Shown one piece after another: positions 23,093-32,714 of a stretch of DNA of 64,000 bases; the first letter of the stretch is position 1, and each line of letters opens with the position of its first letter. The stretch lies in NCBI GenBank assembly GCA_043228905.1, contig JBHGNT010000012.1, forward strand, positions 18,724,001 through 18,788,000, given 5' to 3'. A program made the position numbers and the translations under genes. The notes under the pieces were generated by a model. The model searched no databases, had not been told where the DNA came from, and saw only the letters and a list, made by a program, of their open reading frames with translations. This DNA comes from Azolla caroliniana. Lineage: Eukaryota; Polypodiophyta.

Positions 23093-23679
23093 TGTCGTGA
23101 AGAAAACCGTCCCCAGGCGCAAACCGTGTATAGTGTGTGTGAACCGGCCCTTACACATGGGCACGTCCCTTGTCGTATAGTAGGTAGGAAGGCGCAAAGG
23201 TTAGATCCTAGGTAGCAATATTCTATAGGGAGAATCGAGGAGTATCTCTATCCGAAAGGATAGAGAATTAATGTGATGTAAACGGGCAAGATGGCCTCCC
23301 TCTTTGAGCTATAAAAAAGAGGGAGATGGGGGAGAGAGGGATCGCGCGCTAGAGGGGACGAAGTGCTGCCGGACTGGAACCGAGCTCTTCTCCTCTTTCG
23401 TTCTCCATAAGCTTTCTTTGCGCAGGTTCTTGAGAGGTTGATTCTGCTCCGTGGAACGCCCGTGTGCTTCCAGGAGAATCTCCATCTTGCTCCCCTGTAT
23501 GCGTGGGTGATTAGGCGTCGACACCCGACTCGCCGACCTGATCGGCTGTAACCGTCCAAGTCATCTGCATACATATATTTATATATGTGTTCTTATACTC
23601 TACCTCCTACCCCAACATGTGTCTCTTGTGTTGATCGGGCTGCGTTCCCGCGCGCTTCTTTGTCTATCCGTGTGTGAGC

Positions 23680-23729
<50 letters not shown>

Positions 23730-23798
23730 ACCTATTCCTCGGTGCAAGACCCCAGTGGTCCCATCTTGTTCTCCACGCACGCGCGTAACAACGCGACA
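23093..23798 (+). repeat. Gypsy E 5' LTR
   Basis: The LTR is 706 bp, TGTCGTGAAG...AACGCGACA. A TATA box (CTATAAAAAAGAG) lies near 23310, a (CT)n tract at about 23682-23724, and the U5 motif CAAGACCCCAGTGGTCCC at about 23745-23762. Confidence 0.93.
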
Positions 23799-23802
23799 TA
23801 TT

Positions 23803-23820
23803 TGGTGAACCCGACGTGAA
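23803..23820 (+). promoter_or_regulatory. Gypsy E primer-binding site
   Basis: TGGTGAACCCGACGTGAA lies four bases after the LTR and is identical to the site in B. Confidence 0.85.
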
Positions 23821-23841
23821 CAGGCGGCAGAGGAGTAGAAG

Positions 23842-25953
23842 ATGAGGGGGTCGGACCTTGCAGAAGCCATGGCTTCGGCTGTGGACTGTATAGTGAGTGT
23901 GCGCGAAGGCACCGGCGCCCTTGATAGGGCTATCGAGGCGGTTGTCGGTACGATCTGCCGGTTTAGTGGGAAGGATGCCACGAGCTACGTGGCGTCCTAC
24001 CGGGCTGAGATGGTAATAAGGGACATTCCGAAAGAGAGGCAACTAGCCGGATTCCCTCGAGTGGCGATGCCGGGCATCCATGCGGAGGTGCTCGAGGTAC
24101 GGGCCGAGAGCCGGACCTAGGAAGAGTTCGAAGGTCGGCTCCTCGAAAGATACGGGCTTGAAGATGCGCTTCGACTTTCGAAGCGGGACTTCATGGAGTG
24201 GGTGGAGACCCCCGACAAAGGAAGGAATGCGTCAGTGCTCCTTCGGGAGTTTGAGGAACGCTTCGCGCGCCTCTCGGTGCATGACCAGACCGTTCTGGAC
24301 ACAAGCCGTGTCCTATTGTTTGTTAAGTTGGTTGACGAGCGGGATTGGGAGCAGGTAGGCCTCCTGTTGGAGACTGACGACGGGCTAACGGCCGACTGGG
24401 CCGTGGTGAAAAGGGTCTGTGGCCGTTTCGAAAAACGGCGGGAATGGGTTGACAAAGGGTCGACAAGGGCGGGCTCTGTCGCAGCAAGGAAGCTCGAGCC
24501 AACACCACCAACGCGAAGGGAAGAGACCCGAGATTGGCTGGAGACCGGGTCGGCTTCAACCGGCATGGTCAAGGGCTCAATCGGGGGAGCAGCTCTGGAG
24601 GAGCTAACGCGGATGGTAAAGGATCTCCAGATCGCCCAGCCACGGAGGGATGGTGGCGAACAGGCCCGTGACCGACGACCTCTGGATGAAAACATGTGCA
24701 TGTGGTGTGATGCGGTCGGGCACATCCGGAAGGACTGCGGGGACTTCGCCGAGGCGGTGAGAAGCAACGTGGTGTACCTGTGGAACGGTCGGGTGCATGC
24801 CAGCGAGACCCGAAGGGCCTTGAATCTGAACGTCGGGCGAGGGGGTAGGAAAAGGTTGATGGAGGAGGCGGAGACCGTCCACTACTCGGCGTCAGTTGGT
24901 ATTCGGGTCGGAGGTGGCGAGGCCCCGAAGACGAACAAAGCCGGATTCTGCCCGACGATGCTAGAAGGCCTCGTCGGCGCACGACTAAGGAAAGAAGAGG
25001 TGGAACGCGCGGAAAAACGGGTCTGGGAGGTGACCCGGTGGAGTGACCCGGTGGAAGAAAAGACGGGCTTCGTCGAAGCCGCTTGTCAAAACTACGAGGC
25101 TCTAGTGGAGGACAAGCGGATAGGGAAAACCGGAGGGGCTCGGCCCTCGCAACGATATGAAACTCGGTTCGGGCAAAGGCGGAATGAGGCCGGTGTAACT
25201 GGCGCCCAGGATAATCCCAAGAGGGGCGGATACCGGCTGGGCACAGAAATCGAAAGAACCCCGGACCTGCGAAAGGTCCTGGAAGAACGAATCCTCAACA
25301 GCAAGGTGGAACTGTCGCTGAGGGAAGCGCTCGGGATCGCCAAGAAGGAGTTCCACGACTCCATCGTAGACTTGGTGAAGAGGAAGAGGCTGTCAATGGA
25401 GGAAGAACCGGAGAAGCCGGTGGAGGTGCGAACGACGCACATAGAGGACATGACGCTGGATGACGAGTTGGTGGAGAGCCACTATTCGAGGCCGCACTGG
25501 GCCAGAGCGACTACGGAGACCCCCGTGAAGATCGGAGAGGTTCATGAACCGGTGGTGGCGTTGGTAGACCACGGTTCAGAAATCAATTTGATGTCCATGG
25601 ACTTCTACAAGAAAGGGAAATGGCCGATCAACACCAAGCACGGATGGAAGATACGGGCAGCGACGCGTGGCACCGAAGAACTGCATGGAGCCTGCCCGAA
25701 TGTACGAGTAAACATCGGCGATGTCGAGATTGACCAGCACTTCTTCGTGCAGGAGACGTCCTCACATCCGGTTATACTAGGAGAACCGTACATCACGGCA
25801 GCACGGATGGAGACCAAGGTGCTGGACAACGGCTCGGCCTATGCAAGGGTCAAGAGCCAGGATGGGCGTCACTCAGTCCAGTTCCTGACGGTGAGACCGA
25901 CCCATGAGCGGAACCGTGAGACCCTCGGGGGCGAAAGCCGAGAGAATTTTTAG
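23842..25953 (+). pseudogene. Gypsy E gag-protease
   Basis: The frame starts MRGSDLAEAMASAVD and is open to 25953 except for one TAG at 24118-24120 (Trp to stop in RTWEEFE). The capsid region is followed by a zinc knuckle CMWCDAVGHIRKDC (near 24700), a basic linker, and a retropepsin-like region with VVALVDHGSEINLM (near 25555). The usual DTG/DSG catalytic triplet is DHG here, also in D, so it is a family trait. A protease fold is supported by VILGEPYITAA. The stop codon is TAG at 25951-25953, two bases before the pol ATG in another frame. Confidence 0.88.
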
Positions 25954-25955
25954 AG

Positions 25956-27596
25956 ATGGCTATCAAGGTGTGGGGCCGCGATAGTCCGGACACTCCGGGA
26001 GAACCCCACAAGTGTACGATAGCGAAGAAGACCTGTACTATAAGTAGGAAATTTTGGTTCTCCGACAACGGAGGGTATACGATAGTTGACGTTGTTGGGC
26101 GGAAGAAGAAGAGGGCGGAGGAGCGACTTCGGGCATGTGGCATCCTCGGCCTTGGAGAGGAAATCAACGAAGCCGTGGAGGCGGTCTCTTTCGACGATAC
26201 CTTGGGGAAGCTGCGAGAGGTAGTCGGAGGAGTCTTTAAAGAGGACCGGACGATTCCGGTATGTTCGGAAAAGATGTATGAGGTCATCGCGGACTTCAAA
26301 AGAGGGCTCGAGTCAGTTCGAAAGGCCCGAGTGGACACGAGGTACAAGACTGTGGACCAGAAGGTGAGGCCAGTCGCGGCTCCCTTGCCGGAGGGCAGCG
26401 AGTTGCGAATAAAGGGGGTTGCGTCGGACCCGAGTTTACGAAATCCAGCCCGCATAGGATACACGTTCACTGACATAACGCTACGGGAGCTCAAGGTTGG
26501 TGGGGGCGGCTTCCTACTGCCGACGGAGGAAGACCGGTTTCGGGGAATGCTCGGAAGGCACGGGAAGGCTTTCGCATTCTCGCCGGAGGAGATCGGGTGC
26601 GTAGACCCGACAGTCGTGGAACCGATGGTGATATTCACGGTACCGCATGTGCCGTGGAGTCTCAAACCGATTCCAGTACCCAGAGCTCACATCCCGAAGC
26701 TGATGGAGCTGTTAAAGCAGAAGGTCGAGATGGGAATCCTCGAACCTTCAAGTGCCCCATACTCGAATCGTTGGTTTACCGTGCCGAAGAAGGACGGCAT
26801 GCTGCGCTTTATTCAGAACCTGCAGCTGGTCAACAAGGTGACCATTCGAAACGCAGGAATTGGACCGACAATAGACGAGTTCGCGGAGGCCTTCGCCGGA
26901 AGGTCGATTTACTCGGTCGGTGATCTCTACTCGGGGTACGATCAGTTCCAGCTCGCCATAGAGAGCAGAGACATCACGATAATGCGAACTCCTCTCGGCC
27001 TAGTACGGATGTGTACCCTGCCGCAAGGAGGGACGAACTCGATGGCTCACATCGTGAACGCAATGAACAAAGTGTTGAGGGATTGTACCCCGGACATCAC
27101 CATGCCGTTTTTGGACGACGTCCCGATCAAGGGATGCCCGGTGGAGGAAAGGGACGAGACGATCGGACCGGACGGATGCCGGAAATTCGTGGCGACGCAC
27201 ATCGATGACTGTGAGAAGGTGCTGCAGAGGTTGGAGGGAGCAAGGCTCACCTTCTCCAAGGGAAAATCAGCCTTCGGGCAATCAGAGATCATGGTCGTCG
27301 GACACCTATGCGGGCCGTACGGCCAGAAACCGTCTCCTGCTAAGGTAGAAGCCATCTCCGCGTTGAGGAACGACTGCAGCTCGGTCACGGAGGTTCGGAG
27401 GTTCGGAGGTTCTTCGGAGTGTGCGCGTTCTACCACATATGGATCCCGCAGAGGTTCATGGGTTCGGAGGTTCTTGGGAGCTCTGGGGTATCGTTTCGGG
27501 GCAAAGGTAATTATCGAGACGGACTGCCTACCAATTCTGGGCATGGTTTCCGGATGCGCGACACCGGACCTGGCAATGCTCAGGTGGATAGCGTAC
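25956..27596 (+). pseudogene. Gypsy E reverse transcriptase
   Basis: The pol frame opens at ATG 25956 (MAIKVWGRDSPD), separate from gag. RT blocks are SPEEIGCVDPTVVEPM, MGILEPSSAPYSNRWFTVPK, GDLYSGYDQFQLAI and the catalytic MPFLDDVPIKG. After AISALRNDCSSVTEVRR the sequence turns into GGTTCGGAGGTTC-like repeats and jumps to YRFGAKVIIETDCLPILGM. About 400 bp of RNase H seen in D is missing. The frame then runs into copia F at CGTAC (27592-27596). RT may once have been functional; RNase H was not after this deletion. Confidence 0.9.
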
Positions 27597-28196
27597 TGTT
27601 GAAAATAATCGACACTTTCTAAACTCCACTTCTCGGCCACAACCAAGGAAACACACGAATCGTTGTTGCAGAAAATGGGAAATGCAAAAAATAAGTGGAC
27701 ACGCGATTTAACGTGGAAAACCCTGTACGGGAAAAATCACGGGAGTGCAAGGCTCCAACTATCACTATACGCTGGGAAATATACAATGGCGAGCTGCAAG
27801 GCGACGACCTTGAGCTCGCTATCCTCGCCACAGGCGGCGGTATTACACAGAGGCGTCGACCTCTTCCTCTCTCGCGCTCTATCTCTCTCACGGCTGCTCT
27901 CTCTTCACTCCTCTTGAGTGGAAAAACAGAAAAATGAGTAGCAACATAAAAACTGTTTGCCCTAAGTCATATTTATACACATATGACTTTCGGGCTATTT
28001 ACAACTATAGCCTCAAGGGCCCTTGGCAAACATATTCACAGATATGTCCCCGCATCCGGATCTCTCTCCGGGTACATTCGTCATCCGGCTCCGAAGCCGG
28101 GGTCTTCATCATCCGGTTCCGAAACCGCAACCGGGCTTGTCGGCATTCATCTCCGACATCCGACCATCCCATCCGGAAGGGACCGTAATCCCAACA
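27597..28196 (-). repeat. Copia F 3' LTR
   Basis: TGTTGGGATTACGG...TTTTCAACA on the minus strand. The polypurine tract (AAGGGGGAGTT on the minus strand) adjoins it on the inner side. A pyrimidine-rich CTCTCTCGC stretch lies near 27870-27910. Confidence 0.94.
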
Positions 28197-28206
28197 AACT
28201 CCCCCT

Positions 28207-29250
28207 TCACTTCGGCATGGGATGTCTCTCCAATCCGATCCTCTTCCGGCATGCTTCCAGCTTGTCGGGTGTGAGCACCTTGGTCAGCATATCCGACCCG
28301 TTCTCGTCCGTGTGGATCTTCGTCAGCACGAACTCCTCGTCTTCTATCCTTTCCCGGATCCAGTGATATCTTCGCTGGATGTGCTTCGTCCGGGAGTGAT
28401 AGGCCGCGTTCTTCGCAAGGTGGATTGCACTCTGACTGTCGCAGTAGAGTCGGTACTCCTCCTGCCGGATACCGAGCTCTCTAATGAAGTCCTTCATCCA
28501 TATTATTTCCTTGCCGGCTTCAACAGCCGCCATGTACTCCGCCTCCGTGGTTGACAACGCAACCGTCTTCTGCAGCCTCGACTGCCATGAAACAACTCCC
28601 CCTGCATACGTCATCACATACCCTGATGTGGACCGGCTGGTATCTGCATCAGCCGACATATCCGAATCGGTGAAGCCGTCGAGTTCGGGCTTACCGGAGC
28701 CGAATCGGAGGCACACATTTGCTGTGCCCTTCAGGTATCGGAGTATCCACTTGGCCGCGTTCCAATGCTCTTTGCCGGGATTGCTCATGTACCGGCTCAC
28801 CACTCCGACTGCATATCCTATGTCCGGTCGGGTACACACCATTGCGTACATCAAGCTCCCGACGGCAGAGGCATATGGTACTTTCATCATGTCCTCCTTC
28901 TCAACCTTTGTCTTGGGGCTTTGCTTGCTGGACAACTTGCAGTTTGCCGGGAGTGTTGACCCGACCGGTCTTGCTTCCGACATGTTGAACCGGTGAAGCA
29001 CCTTTGTCACGTACTTCTCCTGTGACAGCCACAACTGCTTCTTCTTCCGGTCCCGGATGATGTGCATCCCTAGTATTTGCCTCGCCGGACCCAGGTCCTT
29101 CATTGAGAAGGTTCGGTGAAGAGCCTTCTTCAGCATCCCTATCTTGACCTGGTCCCGTCCGACGATCAACATGTCGTCTACGTACAGGAGGAGTATTAGA
29201 AAGTCTCCTCCTTCGAACTTCTTCACAAACACGCAGTGGTCGGACTGCGT
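28207..29250 (-). pseudogene. Copia F RT C-terminus and RNase H
   Basis: The frame resumes after H with DHCVFVKKFEGGDFLILLLYVDDMLIV, the catalytic YVDD box. It continues through KDLGPARQILGMHI, ASAVGSLMYAMVCTRPDIGY, DGFTDSDMSADADTSRS and EAEYMAAVEAGKEIIWM to the end at MLTKVLTPDKLEACRKRIG. No stop interrupts it. It is the 3' half of a polyprotein separated from the rest only by H. Confidence 0.92.
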
Positions 29251-29973
29251 TGTCGTAGTGTATTTCGTACACTACGTGAAAAAGGAAAAATAATATAACC
29301 GATTTAATTACATATAAATAAATAAAATAAGAATATCAAAATATTTATCACGTGCATAGGGCAAGATTTGAACCTGTACCTCCACGTAGCCAAACCTCAA
29401 CTTTACCATTATGCTACCTTATCTTTAGTGTTCTACAAATAGATTTAATAACTATAAGTGCTTTATTTACACATACCTTTATTAAAAGGTAAATCATGTA
29501 TTTTTAGAGTGCGTGAATATTTTATAGAAAAACGCTAGCAACTAAAAAGTGACTCATGCACATCTAGCGTGCATGAGCACTATATTTAGCAAATAAAAGC
29601 AAGGATTAGAAAAGCATCACATGCACATTTAGTGTGCATGAACATATTAGAAAAAAGCATGTAGCTATGCTTAGTCTCTCCCATCACTATATAAGGATGG
29701 GGAGCACATTGTAGTTTTTGTTGATTATTTTTCTATAATGATCAATCAATCTAAAATATTCGTGGGATTCACGAATTTGCTAAAATAATTCTCTCTTACT
29801 ACCTAAAATATTGACTAAATATACTAAACTCGTGGGATTCACGAGATTCTTATCTTATAACTCTTTATACCTATTCTTTACTAGCCTTATTTGTATTTTT
29901 CTTTCCTCCTAGTCCAAAACCTCGGCGGTTCCCACCCGACTCACGCAACGATCCGGAGCCAAAAGGCACGACA
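29251..29973 (+). repeat. Element H 5' LTR
   Basis: It starts TGTCGTAGTG with a perfect 9-bp stem hairpin at 29254-29276 (CGTAGTGTA...TACACTACG) and ends AAAGGCACGACA. The U5 motif AAAACCTCGGCGGTTCCCACC lies at about 29917-29937. A tRNA-like module lies in the first quarter. Confidence 0.94.
29355..29424 (-). other. tRNA-like module in H 5' LTR
   Basis: Antisense to the LTR there is an A-box TAGCATAATGG (29406-29416 on plus coordinates) and a B-box GGTTCAAATC (29365-29374). Five of seven acceptor-stem positions can pair. It is present identically in the 3' LTR. Confidence 0.6.
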
Positions 29974-29977
29974 CAGT

Positions 29978-29995
29978 TGGTGAACCCGACGTGAA
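29978..29995 (+). promoter_or_regulatory. Element H primer-binding site
   Basis: TGGTGAACCCGACGTGAA lies four bases after the LTR. It is shared with B, C and E and is direct evidence of kinship. Confidence 0.88.
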
Positions 29996-30011
29996 GGCAG
30001 GTGGCAAGGAG

Positions 30012-32039
30012 ATGGAGAATCAACAAGAGGCGATGAACATGATGATGATGATGTTCGAGCGGATGCTACAAGAACAACGAGCGATGTCGGAGATCACGGG
30101 GGCAGTAAAGCGGCTCGTACAACGAAATGGACAATTCAACGGAAACGATGTGTCATGCTATCTACGTGACTACAAAGGGGAGATGATGCGATGTGGGATA
30201 CCGGAAGGATTGCAAGTGATATCCTTCAGTCGGGTAGCCACGGATGAGCTACAAGAGAGAATCCACAAGATACGGCAACAAAACTCGACATGGGGGTCAT
30301 TCGAAGAAGCTTTACGAGAGGCATATGATTACAAGAGATCGAAGGGACAAGATCGGCGAAAATTCGACGAATGGGTGGCATCGGAGAAGACCCACCGAAG
30401 TGCAACACAAGCATTCCTAGAGTTCGAGCATCGTCTTGCTCGACTCTCGGAGCGGGAACAACGGTTGGTGGGGGAGGATAAAGTCCTAATGTTCGTAAAA
30501 TCGATCGATCGAAAAGAAAGGATGGACATCGGGATCGAACTCGAAGACGATGACGGTGCGAACGGTCTTACCGAGGATTGGGCCAAAGTCGAAAGGGTAT
30601 GCCGAAGACATGATGAGAGGAAGATGAGAATCTCGTCAACAACGACATGGCCCATGAAGGATGGTCGATTGAGGAAAAACGATGAAGCCGATATGAAGGC
30701 CGAAATACAACATGATGGTGCGACGGAAGAGGGTGTAAAACAAGCTACCCTCTTGTCTTGCGAAAGAACAACGACAAAGGATAAGGCCGATAACCCAAGT
30801 GTAGAAGAAGATTTCGGAATACAAGTGTCCGAAACATCAGGTGAAAAAGGGGTAAGCATAATTGATGTTTCCATAATTGATGCAGTGAAAGAGAGCAAGG
30901 AGGACTTGATTGAGGAGGTCACCAAGAAAGATGACATCGAATCGAAGGTGGCTATGGACGAATCAACGACGGATGGCCATATCGAGATTTCTCCACCGCT
31001 GATTCCAGAGACTCCGGCGGTTGCGTTCGAAAGGCAACGTGAGACCGAAGAGACGGAAGGTGGCGGAGAGAAAACAAAGGTCGAAGTCGATGCATACGAC
31101 AGAGAGATAGCCGAGAATATGGCTATGGGTGAAACAATGGAGGATGATAATACTGAGGATTCCTGCCCACTAATCCTAGAGACTTCGGCGGTTGTGTCTG
31201 AGAAGCAAGGTGAGACCGGAGAGACAGGAGGTGGCGGCAAGAAAGGTAAAGTCGGAAGCCGGTTCGGATGGAAGGTGATCCGGACGGGATTCCGATCCGA
31301 AAGAAAGCCGAACCGGGTAAAAGACGATTCGGCCAAAAGACGAACCGAAAGAAAGCCGAACCGAAAGGAAGAGAATTCGGCCGAAAGACGACCCGAAAGA
31401 AAGCCGACCCGAAAAGGGGTCGACTCGGTCAAAACCGATCGACCGAGTCTGACTTGGCCGAACGCGAATATGGATGGAAGCCGACCTAGCCGAAAGCCGA
31501 TCGGACGAGACCGATCCGAAAAGAAGCTAATCCGACTCAACCGGAGGTTGGACCAGTCGAGGCTGGTGAAAACGAGGAAAAGAAAGCCAACCGAAACCGA
31601 AACCGATAGATCGAAACCGGGCCGGAAGGAGACCGACTCAATCGAAACCGAACAACCGATTCCGATTCGGCCGAATACGAATCCGATCGGAAGCCGATCA
31701 AACCGAAAGTTGATCGGACGAGAGCGATCCGGAAAAAAGTCAAGGTTGATGAAGACAAGAAAGAGGCCAGTAAAAGACACTACCACGAATGACAAGGGCC
31801 AAGAATATGACGAGAGAGAACAAAGAATATGGTGGATTGGATGGCGACAATGGTTCGGGTGGAAAGAATGGGTCTACTCAAAATGGAGAGACAAAGTTGA
31901 CATAGCGGGACAAACGGAGGATGAAGGGGAGACAACGAGCATCGGCAACTTCGGCACATACCGGAGGATGTGCGGGTTCGGAGGGGGCGAGTGTCGTAGT
32001 GTATTTCGTACACTACGTGAAAAAGGAAAAATAATATAA
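30012..32039 (+). CDS. Gag-like protein of element H
   Basis: An unbroken frame of 675 codons from MENQQEAMNMMMMMFERML. Residues ~30-220 align with gag of B/E (QFNGNDVSCYLRDYKGEM, DRRKFDEWVASEKTHRSATQ, LMFVKSIDRKERMDIGIELE). Residues ~230-420 are acidic and Glu-rich. Residues ~420-590 are strongly basic with repeated RKPNR/RKPTR-type units, possibly an RNA-binding substitute for the zinc knuckle, which is absent. The last 16 codons run through the polypurine tract into the 3' LTR. An earlier in-frame GTG at 29991 is less likely as the start because it lies in the primer site. Confidence 0.85.
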   Translation: MENQQEAMNMMMMMFERMLQEQRAMSEITGAVKRLVQRNGQFNGNDVSCYLRDYKGEMMRCGIPEGLQVISFSRVATDELQERIHKIRQQNSTWGSFEEALREAYDYKRSKGQDRRKFDEWVASEKTHRSATQAFLEFEHRLARLSEREQRLVGEDKVLMFVKSIDRKERMDIGIELEDDDGANGLTEDWAKVERVCRRHDERKMRISSTTTWPMKDGRLRKNDEADMKAEIQHDGATEEGVKQATLLSCERTTTKDKADNPSVEEDFGIQVSETSGEKGVSIIDVSIIDAVKESKEDLIEEVTKKDDIESKVAMDESTTDGHIEISPPLIPETPAVAFERQRETEETEGGGEKTKVEVDAYDREIAENMAMGETMEDDNTEDSCPLILETSAVVSEKQGETGETGGGGKKGKVGSRFGWKVIRTGFRSERKPNRVKDDSAKRRTERKPNRKEENSAERRPERKPTRKGVDSVKTDRPSLTWPNANMDGSRPSRKPIGRDRSEKKLIRLNRRLDQSRLVKTRKRKPTETETDRSKPGRKETDSIETEQPIPIRPNTNPIGSRSNRKLIGRERSGKKSRLMKTRKRPVKDTTTNDKGQEYDEREQRIWWIGWRQWFGWKEWVYSKWRDKVDIAGQTEDEGETTSIGNFGTYRRMCGFGGGECRSVFRTLREKGKII

Positions 32040-32714
32040 CCGATTTAATTACATATAAATAAATAAAATAAGAATATCAAAATATTTATCACGTGCATAG
32101 GGCAAGATTTGAACCTGTACCTCCACGTAGCCAAACCTCAACTTTACCATTATGCTACCTTATCTTTAGTGTTCTACAAGAATAGATTTAATAACTATAA
32201 GTGCTTTATTTACACATACCTTTATTAAAAGGTAAATCATGTATTTTTAGAGTGCGTGAATATTTTATAGAAAAACGCTAGCAACTAAAAAGTGACTCAT
32301 GCACATCTAGCGTGCATGAGCACTATATTTAGCAAATAAAAGCAAGGATTAGAAAAGCATCACATGCACATTTAGTGTGCATGAACATATTAGAAAAAAG
32401 CATGTAGCTATGCTTAGTCTCTCCCATCACTATATAAGGATGGGGAGCACATTGTAGTTTTTGTTGATTATTTTTCTATAATGATCAATCAATCTAAAAT
32501 ATTCGTGGGATTCACGAATTTGCTAAAATAATTCTCTTACTACCTAAAATATTGACTAAATATACTAAACTCGTGGGATTCACGAGATTCTTATCTTATA
32601 ACTCTTTATACCTATTCTTTACTAGCCTTATTTGTATTTTTCTTTCCTCCTAGTCCAAAACCTCGGCGGTTCCCACCCGACTCATGCAACGATCCGGAGC
32701 CAAAAGGCACGACA
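31992..32714 (+). repeat. Element H 3' LTR
   Basis: It is almost identical to the 5' LTR, including the terminal hairpin and the antisense tRNA-like module at 32096-32165. Confidence 0.95.

Larger units (their letters stand above)
29251..32714 (+). mobile_element. Gag-only LTR element H
   Basis: The 3,464-bp element has 723-bp LTRs (29251-29973 and 31992-32714) that differ by one substitution and two 2-bp indels that I can see. It has a perfect 4-bp duplication GCGT (29247-29250, 32715-32718), a primer site identical to B and E, a polypurine tract (GGAGGGGGCGAG, ending 31991) and one open frame related to the N-terminus of the B/E gag. There is no protease, RT or integrase. It is inserted in the RT of copia F and is probably mobilised by the enzymes of the B/C/D/E family. 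Confidence 0.93.

Noticed and set aside
30329-31795. 488-codon open frame on the minus strand inside element H
   Set aside because: It is the antisense of the H gag. Its Ser/Phe/Arg-rich composition mirrors the basic and acidic repeats on the coding strand, and no domain is recognisable.
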